Made by a program: the position numbers and the translations under genes
The notes under the pieces: generated by a model
The model's database searches: none
What the model saw: the letters and a program-made list of their open reading frames with translations, nothing else
What the model was told of the DNA's origin: nothing
Assembly (NCBI RefSeq): GCF_026262505.1
Contig: NC_067207.1
Span: forward strand, 4,720,252 to 4,784,251
Length of the DNA: 64,000 nt
Reading direction: 5' to 3'
Source: Trichomonas vaginalis G3
Taxonomy: Eukaryota > Parabasalia > Trichomonadida > Trichomonadidae
Shown: in pieces, positions 49,508 to 59,643 of the stretch
Layout: each line of letters opens with the position of its first letter
How positions within the stretch are numbered: position 1 is the first letter of the stretch

Positions 49508-50965
49508 TTACTGCTCCTTATTACTAAAAATATTAATTGTCGAACAAATTGTATCGGTAAGGATATGGATTTTCTTTTGGTTTGAGGCACTTAAAAGCTG
49601 TCCAAGCTCATAAACTTCTTGGAATGACAAACCACCAAGAATTACAACAAATATCTCATTAAAACTTCCGATTGTTGGAGGTTTTGTTCTATTTAAGAAT
49701 CCGCTGAGCATTCCTGTTCCTGCACATTTGATTCTTGGATCATCTTCTCCATTATTGTTATATAAAGATTTAATTAAATTTGTTAAAGTGAAAATTGACT
49801 TAAGTGATGGCGAAGAATTTCTATCAAAGCCGGATCTGCACTCTGTCAATATGGAAACGGCATTTTGCGGTGAACAGAAATTTTTTGCATCAGATCTATT
49901 TTGGCTAAAAGCTTTTTGAACGAGAGATTCCAGGTCTAACTGTGTTGAAAACATTCTTTTAACACCAATTACATCAAGAGATTCTTTCAACGATGCAGCA
50001 CTGTCCAAAACATCGTCGATTTCTTCTCCATTGAAAAGCATCTCTTGTAACTGCTTTTTATTTGATGTTTTGAAGTTTTCGAATACTTGAGCAATGATTT
50101 TATGCTTCGATTGGATCTCATTTTTCTTTGGATCATCAAGTTTGGACCAAGCAACACAAATTGAATCATAGGTTGGCTCCTTAGATCCAACAAGCTGTTG
50201 GATGTATGTTAAGAGCTCTTTTGGACCTTTTGTCAGTTCAAGATTCAATAAATCTTTATCATAAATTGTTTGGAAGAGAGAAGTCTTCGCAAATGTATCT
50301 AAAAGGGAATCTGTATCAGCAAATAATGGTGCTGAGTAGTAACATCTATCAATAACAAGTAAAGCTGAATTTGGATTTCCCTGACGTTTCTTTTCGAAAT
50401 CTCCGGCAATTTCGCCTGCAAAATTGCCAATACTGTAGCATTTAACCTGTGGGGAGCCGTTATTTTTAAGATATCTTGTAATTAAGTTAATAATATTTGG
50501 AGCTTGAGTTTCATCAAACTGAGCAAATTGTTCGAGGATATTTGTCTTTATCGTAGTTGAAATAGAGATATTTTTAACAAGTTCAACGTAGAAATCTGGG
50601 ATTATTTCTATTCTATTTCTTAATTTTTCTGGAAGACATTGGCCAGTTTCGTTAATATTTGTTGTATATATTCTTGTTATATCGTATTCTTCGATTGAAG
50701 CTATTTGTGTGATTTGGGTACGATAATTAGAAATTAAGGAGCCAATAAATATTTCGAAATGTTCTCCTGGTGCTATTTCAGTCATACGCTGTATTAAAGA
50801 TGTAATTTCTTTTGGATGTTTGTCAATAGAAATAATAGATAAATAAACCTTTGGAACTACCGATTTTATTCCTCCTGTCAACGCAATTGCTTCTGCAGCA
50901 AAGTTATCGACAAATAAAATAGTTCCGTTTTGAACATTTTTCGATGATAATGGAGAATAAGTCAT
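49508..50965 (-). CDS. Sec1/Munc18-like vesicle fusion protein (divergent)
   Basis: 485 residues. Weak SM-family features: GTILFVDNFAAEAI at the N-terminus, SALLVIDRCYYSAPLFADTD in the middle (the LLxxDRxxD strand), and FVVILGGLSFQEVYELGQLL near the end (the VGGxTxxE strand). The pattern and length suggest an SM protein closest to SCFD2-like members. SM proteins bind SNAREs and promote membrane fusion. Intact. A 28-bp piece of this coding region is copied downstream of its own start region (51121-51148). Confidence 0.5.
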   Translation of the reverse strand: MTYSPLSSKNVQNGTILFVDNFAAEAIALTGGIKSVVPKVYLSIISIDKHPKEITSLIQRMTEIAPGEHFEIFIGSLISNYRTQITQIASIEEYDITRIYTTNINETGQCLPEKLRNRIEIIPDFYVELVKNISISTTIKTNILEQFAQFDETQAPNIINLITRYLKNNGSPQVKCYSIGNFAGEIAGDFEKKRQGNPNSALLVIDRCYYSAPLFADTDSLLDTFAKTSLFQTIYDKDLLNLELTKGPKELLTYIQQLVGSKEPTYDSICVAWSKLDDPKKNEIQSKHKIIAQVFENFKTSNKKQLQEMLFNGEEIDDVLDSAASLKESLDVIGVKRMFSTQLDLESLVQKAFSQNRSDAKNFCSPQNAVSILTECRSGFDRNSSPSLKSIFTLTNLIKSLYNNNGEDDPRIKCAGTGMLSGFLNRTKPPTIGSFNEIFVVILGGLSFQEVYELGQLLSASNQKKIHILTDTICSTINIFSNKEQ

Positions 50966-51097
50966 TTGATTTTTTTTCGGCTAATATCGGCGTGAATTCA
51001 TTAACCTTAATTTTTTATCATGATATTCATTTTCGTATAATCTTAGTGGTAGAGATTATTTCCATTGTGGATAATGTACCTTAACTGAAAATATAGC

Positions 51098-51185
51098 TTG
51101 CGAGAGCTTAATAACTCTAATCAACGTAGAAATCTGGGATTATTTCTAATGGATTTTGTTAGTTAGAGTTATTAAGCTCTTGCAA
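51098..51185. repeat. Fold-back with a captured piece of the Sec1-like gene
   Basis: 23-bp inverted arms (51098-51120 and 51163-51185, one mismatch) enclose a 42-nt loop. The first 28 bases of the loop (51121-51148) are identical to 50583-50610 inside the neighbouring coding region, in the same orientation. Confidence 0.85.
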
Positions 51186-51330
51186 AAAGCGCCAATATAT
51201 TAGAGATATGCGATTGTATTTTATTGATATTTTATTGTGTTTTGGAAAGAGTAAAGTCCAAATATATTACTATTATGATATCAATATTGTTATACATCAA
51301 TTTGATTTTATTGAAGATTTGAAGAGTGTT

Positions 51331-51436
51331 TTAAGGCCAGTATGACATTGGCTTCAATTTCTGATCCTTAACGTTATTTTTATATTACGCTTCATGCCAG
51401 TTATCAGAAGTTTGAATTGATGTCAGATGGGCGTAA
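51331..51436 (-). repeat. Short dispersed repeat (MITE-like), copy 2
   Basis: On the minus strand this begins TTACGCCCATCTGACATCA and aligns along its length with 18231-18332. The other end is a degenerate inverted copy. No coding potential. Confidence 0.5.
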
Positions 51437-51505
51437 TGGCATCCTTTAAAAAATTAATCATGTTTATAATATAATTAAAGCATAATATTTTACAATAAAA
51501 ATAAG

Positions 51506-53335
51506 TTATTTCTTAGATAAGTTTTGTTCGACTTTTGCGTCAATCTCTTGCCACATTTCCATCATTTCATGGTCATGGTAAATGAATATTTCAGTTAGAA
51601 GAGGATACTTAAAGTCCCTCATCTTGCAACCTTCTGTCTTACAAATAAGCTTGTGAATACTCTTGCAAGCATCTTTGAACTGCAAAAGGATTTCTTGGTC
51701 AATTGGAGGATCAGGGGATGAATAATCTTGAGTCATGTCTGTTTCTATTGATAGCTCATGGATCACTGGTTTCCTCATGAGCTCGTCCACAAAGATTTTA
51801 ACATCCCTTGGAGTGATGGCTCCGTCCAAACAGAGTGATTCAATTTCAACTCCTTGAATCAAGACTTGTGAGAGGATTTGGAAGACACCGTGGACAGAGA
51901 ATGGGTTTTTGTCTTCACTGACAACTGAAAATGATAATTCTTTTGGACAACATTCAGGTTTGACGTCTGCGAAAAATGACAAGAAATTTGTTAGTCCTAT
52001 TTCAGAAAGCCTTGTCTTTTCTAGACGCATATCTCTTAGTTTGCATGAGGAACACATTTGTATAAGTTGTTCCACTATATCGTCTCCAAAATTATTTGAT
52101 GATAAATCTAGAATGTCAATGTTAAGATTTCTCATGCCCATGAGCATCTTACTTGCACACTGATCATTAAGAGATACCGCGGAAATGTCCATACTCTTCA
52201 GTGTAAAATTCTTATATTTTGTTGCGGCAAAAAGAGGTCCGAAATTACGTGCGGCCTCTGGACTTGTCACAGCTTCATTCCATTTGAGCATATCTGTGGG
52301 AGAGAGGAGCTCAAAGTTCGGGAATTTGGCTACCCAGCAATTTCCAGTTCGACCAAAATCTTGAATTGATAGAGTAACATCACGATCGAGGGTACTGAAT
52401 GCGCTGGCCATAGACATTATTTGTCCTGGATCAAGATAACCGATTCTAACATCAACCAAACTCTGAGAAATTTGAATTATATTGCATAATTGTTCAAAAT
52501 AGTCCGGCTGAGTAAAAATCTTATCATGAATTTTAGGCCATGAAACAGGGAGTATATTTTGATCAAAGCCATCCATGATAAGTATCTTTAAGTTCGAATT
52601 TACAATTTTATCTAAAAATGGTGGAAGTTGATGGATTCGAATTTTGCATCCTGAGATTGCGAGTTCTTCAAATTGTTGGTTTTTAGCAATGTAAGCTGTT
52701 ACAACCTCAAGATCAACTGTATTATACGAAATATCTAAAGATTTGACGCGAGGAACGCATGCGATTTCGTTTATGATTGCATTTGTTCCTTCAAGCCATA
52801 TCTCATTGTCTGCTACTGATAAGTATTGAAATGTAGAATTTCGTATTGATTTGGCAATTGCGCACGCGCCTGGGTCAAATAGGTTGTTGGATTCTATTCT
52901 GAAATGAATTAAGTGTGTAAGTGATGGTAAAGACTGAGCAATAGCAACTCCTCCTTCACTTGCAATATTACAGCCGTTCAAACTTAATACTTCAAGGGGT
53001 GGATTTTTCTGTAATGACTTCGCAAGAATTTCACATGCTTCTTGTGGTAAAATATTGCCGTCTACGTAAAATTCGATTAAATTTGAATTTCCTATGGCTT
53101 CGAATATAACTTTTGATGCACGAACGGTTAAATGACAGTTAATTAAAGACAATCCAATTAAAGAAGAGTCTTTTCTACCTATATATTTTGAAAGATATTC
53201 TGCACATTCTAAACTAACGTGGTTTGTGCTCAAGTCCAAATAGGTGACTTTATCTGTAAGCTTTTCCTTTACGAATGACAATGTCATTGCGTTCCACATC
53301 TGCATTCCTGAAGCGTCAACAACATTATCATTCAT
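51506..53335 (-). CDS. RNI-type leucine-rich repeat protein
   Basis: 609 residues from the ATG at 53335. A TTG-initiated frame opens 24 nt earlier and is unlikely to be used. The body is a ribonuclease-inhibitor-like LRR array with units such as LIGLSLINCHLTVRASKVIF and LEVLSLNGCNIASEGGVAIA, present at about 30-250 and again at 380-540. Between them are less regular repeats. The arrangement recalls CARMIL/NOD-like LRR scaffolds. No catalytic domain or membrane segment. Probably a cytosolic protein-binding scaffold. Confidence 0.75.
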   Translation of the reverse strand: MNDNVVDASGMQMWNAMTLSFVKEKLTDKVTYLDLSTNHVSLECAEYLSKYIGRKDSSLIGLSLINCHLTVRASKVIFEAIGNSNLIEFYVDGNILPQEACEILAKSLQKNPPLEVLSLNGCNIASEGGVAIAQSLPSLTHLIHFRIESNNLFDPGACAIAKSIRNSTFQYLSVADNEIWLEGTNAIINEIACVPRVKSLDISYNTVDLEVVTAYIAKNQQFEELAISGCKIRIHQLPPFLDKIVNSNLKILIMDGFDQNILPVSWPKIHDKIFTQPDYFEQLCNIIQISQSLVDVRIGYLDPGQIMSMASAFSTLDRDVTLSIQDFGRTGNCWVAKFPNFELLSPTDMLKWNEAVTSPEAARNFGPLFAATKYKNFTLKSMDISAVSLNDQCASKMLMGMRNLNIDILDLSSNNFGDDIVEQLIQMCSSCKLRDMRLEKTRLSEIGLTNFLSFFADVKPECCPKELSFSVVSEDKNPFSVHGVFQILSQVLIQGVEIESLCLDGAITPRDVKIFVDELMRKPVIHELSIETDMTQDYSSPDPPIDQEILLQFKDACKSIHKLICKTEGCKMRDFKYPLLTEIFIYHDHEMMEMWQEIDAKVEQNLSKK

Positions 53336-53849
53336 TTTTTTGTTCCTTTCCTCAGACAACGATGCTCATTCTAGCCAAATTATGCAAACTATATGTTTAA
53401 TTTGAATGTAAACTATGCAATAAAACGGCTTATGGCCTATCTATGATTAGAATTTCTGATTTTTCAAAAATCAAGATTAAATTTGCATTTAGATTGGAAA
53501 GTATAGTGGTGATATCATAGTCTCAACTATGTGTTATTTGATTCTCTAATTCAAATCATAAGTTTCGTTGAAATAAATTGAAAAAAAAATATTAAAAAGA
53601 AAAGTTTAACAAACAATGAATAAAACATAAAAGCATTACAAGAAAATTAGTGGTATTTTGTTTTTCGTGTGAACATTTTGTCTTTTAAAAAAAATTATAA
53701 AATATTGCGAAATAAGATGAAGATTACTGAAGGAATTAACATTAATTGTTCGGCATAATGAGAAAATCCATGGATAACGATATTAAAAAATAGCACGCAA
53801 CTTCATTTGGAGAAAAAAATTGAAAAATAACGGTATAGACATAATATCG
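53336..53849. other. Intergenic region, no gene seen
   Basis: AT-rich. It lies between the start of the LRR gene and the stop of the membrane protein gene, both on the minus strand. Confidence 0.35.
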
Positions 53850-54164
53850 CTATTTGATAAGAATTTGGATTAAAGCTTTTAGCAAGACGTAAAATGCTCC
53901 AAGACCCAAGGCCCAGTAAGTACTGATTGTATCGTTAAGATCGTTGATACTTGCGGCGTATGTTAATGTAATAATAAGTGATGTAAATAACGAATAGAAA
54001 AATCCGGAAACAAACGTATAAAGAAAGAGCGCGATCACGAATATTACTCCAGACCACTTTTTAATCCTGATTGCAATGATAATTCCGGAAATTAAATGTA
54101 TAAAAGCTGCAAATGTAGCTGATAATGCTGTCATTTTGAACCATTGTGCAACATCGAATGCCAT
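53850..54164 (-). CDS. Small multi-pass membrane protein, TMEM170-like
   Basis: 104 residues with three to four hydrophobic segments (FAAFIHLISGIIIAI, VIFVIALFLYTFVSGFFYSL, then ALGLGAFYVLLKALIQIL). Size, spacing and the closing ALxLGxxxxxLxxxxxxIL pattern fit the TMEM170 family, which acts in shaping ER sheets and the nuclear envelope. The match is by eye and could be chance. Confidence 0.5.
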   Translation of the reverse strand: MAFDVAQWFKMTALSATFAAFIHLISGIIIAIRIKKWSGVIFVIALFLYTFVSGFFYSLFTSLIITLTYAASINDLNDTISTYWALGLGAFYVLLKALIQILIK

Positions 54165-54429
54165 TTTTTATTTTTGTCACATTTTTTTGTTTCTGCTAGA
54201 AATAGGAATTTCCTATTTTATTAAAGGCCATTTGTATAAATTTTGCAATATTGATATTTTAAAGCATCGCGGTGCATGTCTTCAATTTTTTTATTAATAT
54301 TGATACTATAAGGATGAGAGATGGAATTATATGCTTACGCGCTCAGATAAAAGTATCTATTCTATTATAGAAGGAAAAAAACGGTTCAATAAATTAAAAT
54401 CTTTTATTAGCATAAAAATATGTATATCT

Positions 54430-54810
54430 TTACCTAAATTGGTTCTCAAACTCATCTATCTTGGAATTTAATTCGTTCGTAAGGTTCAACAAATTAGAAA
54501 GGAATCTAATCTGTTGATTTGTCCAATTTGAAAGTTCTCTGAGCTCCAAATCTATCATCTCTATTGGATCTCCAGATGTAGTAATCTTTGCGACTGGTTT
54601 TTCTTCAAATACTGGCTGTGGCTTAGGTTGTACTGCAATAGGTTTTGGAGATGGAGTAAACTTTGGAGAATTAATGATTGGTGCTTGGGAAGAAGTTGTA
54701 TCGTTTTGCCTGAACAATGATGTAGAGGATCCAAAGCTAAATGGACGCTTTTGCTGTGGTACAGCGCTGGATAATTGGAAGAAGTTCATTCGAAATTCAT
54801 TCATGTGCAT
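54430..54810 (-). CDS. Small protein with FG-like motif and coiled-coil C-terminus
   Basis: 126 residues from the ATG at 54810; other in-frame ATGs follow at 54804 and beyond. It has PFSFGSSTSLF near residue 23, a Pro/Lys-rich linker (PKPIAVQPKPQPVF), and a helix ending in NLTNELNSKIDEFENQF. The combination is reminiscent of a small FG nucleoporin of the Nup62/Nup58 type, but it has only one FG and the assignment is weak. Confidence 0.4.
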   Translation of the reverse strand: MHMNEFRMNFFQLSSAVPQQKRPFSFGSSTSLFRQNDTTSSQAPIINSPKFTPSPKPIAVQPKPQPVFEEKPVAKITTSGDPIEMIDLELRELSNWTNQQIRFLSNLLNLTNELNSKIDEFENQFR

Positions 54811-55013
54811 CACGACGATTATTTCCTCTCAATTTTCACATCATAGTTCTAGAGGTTCAAAATAAAAACACTTTATTTAAAAGCAACAAAAATAACTAAT
54901 ATAAACTTTTGAAGGCTGAAAATGTAATCAAAAAAATATAATAATCTTCAATTAAAAAATTTGATAAATATTGTAAGCCTAATATAATATATAGATCATA
55001 ATCTTCTATAATC

Positions 55014-56528
55014 TTAAAAGAAATCCTTATACCATTCACGCGATTTCCATTCGTAACCAACCATTCCATAAAGCCATGGTGTATAGAAGATCCAGAGGAC
55101 AAATGCAAAGAATATCATGAGGGAGAATAAACAAGATGATATTATTCTGCAATTTTGGAATAAAATATCAATACTTGTTGAAAAACAAAAAACTCCGAAC
55201 ATAAGAGGCACCAGATAATGGTATACAAATAAGGATCCTGGAATTAATGCAAATGGAAGCCAACTGGCGAAATATCCGCATGGCCAAATCGAGATCCAGA
55301 GTAAATTCCACTTTCCTGTTACAAATGCCCAAATACTTATAATAAGGGAAGCAAATGCTCCCAATGCTGCTGAATACCAAACTAAAAAGTTTGGTGTAAG
55401 GACTAAACTCATCCAATTTGCAGTGTAATATGGGATTGACTTCATTCTGCATAGCGGCCAGTCATACCAATTGGATTGTGCGCTATGTGGTGATGTAATT
55501 CTCATGTTATAGTGGTGCATGAAGCGATATAATTTTACAACTCTTCGAATTAACGAAGTTTTGTTAACATGGTCAGTAAAATCTGGATAACTCGTCTTAT
55601 CAATGACCGTTCCTTGGAAAATATCTGGCATAGCTTGATTTCCTGGCCCTTTATAAACACAAATTATTACATGAACACAAAACAAAGAAAATGTGGTAAA
55701 AATACCAGTAAAAATGATAATAAATAATCGTAAAATATATCTTGCTGGTAAATTATTCTTGTAAAATTCTTTTGATTTTAGATTTTTCTTATTAAAATCG
55801 CTTGGATTGAATTCTGTGAATATTCTAAGCACATTTCCACCTGTAACATACAATAATTGTTGTAATGCCGCAAAAGCATAAATGCTTAAGGCAGTTAATT
55901 TAACAGAACTACAGCAGCCGCATCCAATACCTGCAAATATCAAAGCAATGTATGATTCAGGATGTGCATGTAATAGTGCAATCAAAAATACTGCTAGCAT
56001 AACAAAAGAGTGTAAAATTCCATCAGTCAGAATTAATCTTCCTTCGACGATTAACATGAAATCAACTGCAAGATAAAATCCTGTAAAAAGTGAGGCAATG
56101 TATGAAAAACCAAATAATCTCATGGTAACAAATCCATATGGAGCAACTAAAGAAGAAAATGACGCAGAAGTCATACGTAATGTAATATAATACTTTTCTG
56201 TGTATGATGATATTGCTCTTTCGTAATTTGTCGTTGCAGGATCCAATGATAATTTGGCGAATAACGCAAATATAAGTTTTCCAAGAGGAGGGTGAATATC
56301 AAAGAAATATTCATTTCGTAAGTAGTAATTTGTGAAGTTTCCAAAGTAAATTTCATCGAAAATTCTTGCTTCTGGATATTGAATTCTAAAATTTCTTGAA
56401 AGAAAACCAAAAAACATAAGAAGTAATAATGTTACTGCATCTAGAAGAGTTAATTTTGTATTTGCAGCTGGATGCTCCAATCCTTGAAAAAAGGATAGAA
56501 GCCATCGAAGTTTCTTCATAAATATCAT
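55014..56528 (-). CDS. Protein O-mannosyltransferase (PMT/GT39 family)
   Basis: 504 residues with about ten membrane segments. The first loop has the catalytic Asp-Glu (ARIFDEIYFGNF, about residues 54-65) and FDIHPPLGKLIF (76-87), both hallmarks of GT39. VEGRLILTDGILHSF and an SNWYDWPL loop also fit. It transfers mannose from dolichol-phosphate to Ser/Thr in the ER lumen. It is shorter than the 700-800 residues of fungal and animal enzymes because the MIR domain is absent. An initiator-like TCATT lies 12 nt upstream. Confidence 0.85.
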   Translation of the reverse strand: MIFMKKLRWLLSFFQGLEHPAANTKLTLLDAVTLLLLMFFGFLSRNFRIQYPEARIFDEIYFGNFTNYYLRNEYFFDIHPPLGKLIFALFAKLSLDPATTNYERAISSYTEKYYITLRMTSASFSSLVAPYGFVTMRLFGFSYIASLFTGFYLAVDFMLIVEGRLILTDGILHSFVMLAVFLIALLHAHPESYIALIFAGIGCGCCSSVKLTALSIYAFAALQQLLYVTGGNVLRIFTEFNPSDFNKKNLKSKEFYKNNLPARYILRLFIIIFTGIFTTFSLFCVHVIICVYKGPGNQAMPDIFQGTVIDKTSYPDFTDHVNKTSLIRRVVKLYRFMHHYNMRITSPHSAQSNWYDWPLCRMKSIPYYTANWMSLVLTPNFLVWYSAALGAFASLIISIWAFVTGKWNLLWISIWPCGYFASWLPFALIPGSLFVYHYLVPLMFGVFCFSTSIDILFQNCRIISSCLFSLMIFFAFVLWIFYTPWLYGMVGYEWKSREWYKDFF

Positions 56529-56537
56529 ATAATCAAG

Positions 56538-56542
56538 AATGA
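56538..56542 (-). promoter_or_regulatory. Inr-like element of the PMT gene
   Basis: TCATT on the minus strand, with its A 12 nt before the ATG at 56528, fits the trichomonad initiator. Confidence 0.5.
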
Positions 56543-56749
56543 ATATTTCATAAATCTAAACTATGCAGGCATGCAGTTCGCAATTTGTTTTGCCTTTAGA
56601 ATAAACCTATCTTGATATATTATCATTTTTTAAATTATTTTAAATATATCTATTATATCTTCATAGCTAAGTTAGTGGTTCTATATGTGTTATTGTTTTC
56701 AAGTTTGACAAAATAAAATTAAAATTATATTTATAATAATAAAATTTGC

Positions 56750-57340
56750 TTAAACATAACCAAGAGCTTTCTTATACTTAAGTTCTTCATCAGGAGTGAC
56801 ATTATCAGCTGCCCAGAAGCCACTATCTCCACGAACTTTAAATGATTTCTTCTTCTTTTCAAACATCGAATTTAAGTCACATGACTTTTCAAAACCTACA
56901 AAGATTGTATCAGGATCAACTTTCTTCTGTTTTTCAAGTTCCTGAAGTAGATTTTGAGCTCTTGCCCAGGTAGGAATCTCTTGCTCTCGAATGGTTTCAG
57001 CATCATCGACATAATATTCTTCACAATCGCTGCTATCTTCTTCACTGTAATCTGTATCAGATATTCTATATTGTGGTTCTGCTTTTGGTGGTTTCTTACC
57101 TGCCAAATAAGATGAACCACAAGAATCGTCATTTTCTGGTTGAAGATTGAACTGGACCTTAGACGGTGAAGCACATTTTTGTTCCGTTGTTGAATTCTCT
57201 ATTGATGCGAGCAAATCATCAATTTGATTTGTTGGTTTATTGGTGCTGTTGGATTGATTTGCTTGATAAGAGGAGGAGCTGAGTAAAGATTGCATCCAAT
57301 TAAGTTGAGCATCTACCTCGACTTCGACTTTTGAGCACAT
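56750..57340 (-). CDS. INCENP: INCENP-like chromosomal passenger protein with IN-box
   Basis: 196 residues from the ATG at 57340. The N-terminal 115 residues are disordered and acidic (SEEDSSDCEEYYVDD). Residues 122-196 form an IN-box: EIPTWARAQNLLQELEKQ, DPDTIFVG, DLNSMFEKKK, then FWAADNVTPDEELKY and a final GYV. This matches the order in INCENP/Sli15 that binds and activates Aurora kinase. The usual TSS phosphorylation motif reads GDSGFW here. It is much shorter than animal INCENP; no Survivin/Borealin-binding helix is recognised. Confidence 0.8.
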   Translation of the reverse strand: MCSKVEVEVDAQLNWMQSLLSSSSYQANQSNSTNKPTNQIDDLLASIENSTTEQKCASPSKVQFNLQPENDDSCGSSYLAGKKPPKAEPQYRISDTDYSEEDSSDCEEYYVDDAETIREQEIPTWARAQNLLQELEKQKKVDPDTIFVGFEKSCDLNSMFEKKKKSFKVRGDSGFWAADNVTPDEELKYKKALGYV

Positions 57341-57789
57341 TTTTCGGACTTTTGATAAATTCAATCTCGATTGAGATTCAATTGAAATTCTTCATGATGC
57401 CCATAAAATGTAAGTTAATAAAGAAGTAAAATTATCAAAAAAAACTATAAAACGCATAAAATTCCGGACGTTTATTTGGGCAGAAATGAGCATTATTGAA
57501 TTTGCACAAAGAGAATATAATGATATGAAGTGTTAGAGCGAGATATAAGAATTAAACAAAGAAAACCTCAATATTTCTTTTCAAATTAATCATCAATTGC
57601 ATTCTAGAACCGAATATAGAAGGGAGTAAAGCTAGTTTATGAATATAAGGGTATATTACATCTAAATATCGTTATTCAGAGAAAAAATAAAGTTGTCAAA
57701 TTGAATTTCCTTGAATTCTCTTGATATGGTAAACTTATACATAAATGACATCTATAAATGTGTGTTTTATGATATGAAATGAGGATAAA
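57341..57789. other. Divergent intergenic region, no gene seen
   Basis: It holds the promoters of the INCENP-like gene (minus) and the next gene (plus). No clear initiator element found. Confidence 0.35.
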
Positions 57790-58272
57790 ATGTTTGTTTG
57801 CTTATCAGCATTCGTGGCCTCAGAAGCTTACCCTTTAATTTTGAGCGCCAAGCCTGGAGTCAAAGTTTCCTCTCCTTCTGATTTGATGACTCTTGGTGCT
57901 CTTGGTGATAAACACTGCTGCTTCGTAATCGAAAGATTTCCAAAGCCTCCAATGAAATCAGTTTGGGATCTCGGCAACTTTGCTAACGCAATGACAGTTT
58001 GCGAAAAGAAGGGAACACTTAAAACTTTCAACAATGTTGATTCCAACCAAGTTAACTTTTTGGAGCAACTCGAAAATCACTACAGCAAAAAGTTGACACT
58101 TATTTCATATGATGAATGCACATGCAAAGCCGAAAAATTCCAAGAAGGACTCATTGTTGTCCGTGTTACAGAAGATGATACATACATTGTCGAGGAAGTT
58201 CTTGGAAAGCTTCCAGAAGATGTAACTGTTTCATTTATTGCTACGACTGAAAATCTATTCAGAAAGAAATAA
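57790..58272 (+). CDS. Unknown protein with possible signal peptide
   Basis: 160 residues. The N-terminus MFVCLSAFVASEAYP could be a short signal peptide cut after EA. The rest is mixed alpha/beta with five cysteines after the N-terminus, including CTCK and HCC. No membrane anchor. I do not recognise a family. Intact. Confidence 0.6.
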   Translation: MFVCLSAFVASEAYPLILSAKPGVKVSSPSDLMTLGALGDKHCCFVIERFPKPPMKSVWDLGNFANAMTVCEKKGTLKTFNNVDSNQVNFLEQLENHYSKKLTLISYDECTCKAEKFQEGLIVVRVTEDDTYIVEEVLGKLPEDVTVSFIATTENLFRKK

Positions 58273-58448
58273 ATTAGTTTTGTTTATTTCTGAATACAAT
58301 TGCTCCATTAAAACATACGCTAATTATTAAAAACTCATTCAGTTTACGTTTAATTCATCTTTGTTAAATTATTGTTTCTGAATAAAATCAATTTTATGAA
58401 ACTTTAGTAAATGATATTCATTTCAGGCGTTGAACAAGCGAACAACGT

Positions 58449-58454
58449 TCATTT
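58449..58454 (+). promoter_or_regulatory. Inr-like element of the RRM gene at 58464
   Basis: TCATTT with its A 13 nt before the ATG, an exact match to the trichomonad initiator at the usual distance. Confidence 0.6.
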
Positions 58455-58463
58455 GGGAAAATT

Positions 58464-59381
58464 ATGTATATATTTCATAGGGATAACCCATCAAAAAAAT
58501 TAATGATTGTATCTCCATCCGTACAGAGTTTTGCAGTCATGCCTTCAATGAAGGACTATGCAAAATCTACAAAGGCGCATGAATATTTAAGACAGAATCA
58601 GCACTATTTGAACCTACTTATTAATACGGATAATATTCATATTCCTCAAAAGACAAATTTCATGCTTAAAATCACTATCGATGGTATTAACACAGCCGAT
58701 GGTATCCTTGATTTCTTTTTCAATTGGAATATTTTAGATGTCCTTGAAATTAAACCCGCTAATATGCCAAACTATTTCCATATTTATGTTAGAAGCCCAT
58801 CGTCAGCTTGTGTTATATCTAAATTACCAGGAGTTAAAGTACTGATTTCAGATATCATTCCTCCATGTGAAATGGTTCCTCTAGTTTATGTTCAAGGTAT
58901 TCCAAAGGATGAGACTGATGATAATATTAGATCTTTCTTCAAAGGAATTTCGCCAATATTAACAATTTACCGAATTATCAGAGAAAACTTCTACGGCTTC
59001 ATTCTAGAAACCACAAGTACTAAAGCTGCAATAAATCTTGCTGAAAAGTCTAATAACGAGAAGTATGGACTCTCAAAACTCTCTGTTTCAATTCAATATC
59101 ATAATTCAGTTACAAACTCATTTTTCATCAATTCATTGACTGCCGCATATCCAATTGAAGTTGCTAGATATGAAATCGCAAAGTTTGGACCAATAAAATA
59201 TATCAGTAACGCTACTGTTTCAGGCCTTCCTTCAATCATTGTGAAAATGGAAAAAATAGAAGATGCTAGACTTGCTTGTGGTTTTCTTAATAATACCACA
59301 TATCTATCTAACACACTTAACTCAATATTTATTGAAGAAAATCATTTTGACCTTTTATATAATAGATTTTATTCAGTTTAA
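58464..59381 (+). CDS. Divergent RRM RNA-binding protein
   Basis: 305 residues. Three RRM-like folds: about 65-140 (MLKITIDGINTADGILDFF), about 147-220 (PLVYVQGIPKDETDDNIRSF, then FYGFILETTS) and about 225-300 (SFFINSLTAAYPIEVARYEI). The RNP motifs are degenerate. Probably a splicing or mRNA-binding factor. Intact. Confidence 0.65.
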   Translation: MYIFHRDNPSKKLMIVSPSVQSFAVMPSMKDYAKSTKAHEYLRQNQHYLNLLINTDNIHIPQKTNFMLKITIDGINTADGILDFFFNWNILDVLEIKPANMPNYFHIYVRSPSSACVISKLPGVKVLISDIIPPCEMVPLVYVQGIPKDETDDNIRSFFKGISPILTIYRIIRENFYGFILETTSTKAAINLAEKSNNEKYGLSKLSVSIQYHNSVTNSFFINSLTAAYPIEVARYEIAKFGPIKYISNATVSGLPSIIVKMEKIEDARLACGFLNNTTYLSNTLNSIFIEENHFDLLYNRFYSV

Positions 59382-59643
59382 CTTATAAATTGTTTGTTTT
59401 ATGTATTTTGATTATTTGATATCTATGGATCCTTAAAATATCTCAATTTCTAGAATATATCTATAAAATTCATTAATATGATTAGAAAGTAATGTATTAT
59501 ACAATAAGACATAGTACATTGGAGTGGTTGATGATAAATCAAACATATGTTTTGTGTGAATTTATTGTTTTCATTTATCGATAGAATTCATTAAAGAAGA
59601 CAGCACCCACACTTTTGAATTATCATCAGTCCAGTTCTAATTC

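Noticed and set aside
53336..53359. Eight extra residues on the LRR protein
   Set aside because: They depend on a TTG start; the ATG at 53335 is the first usable one.
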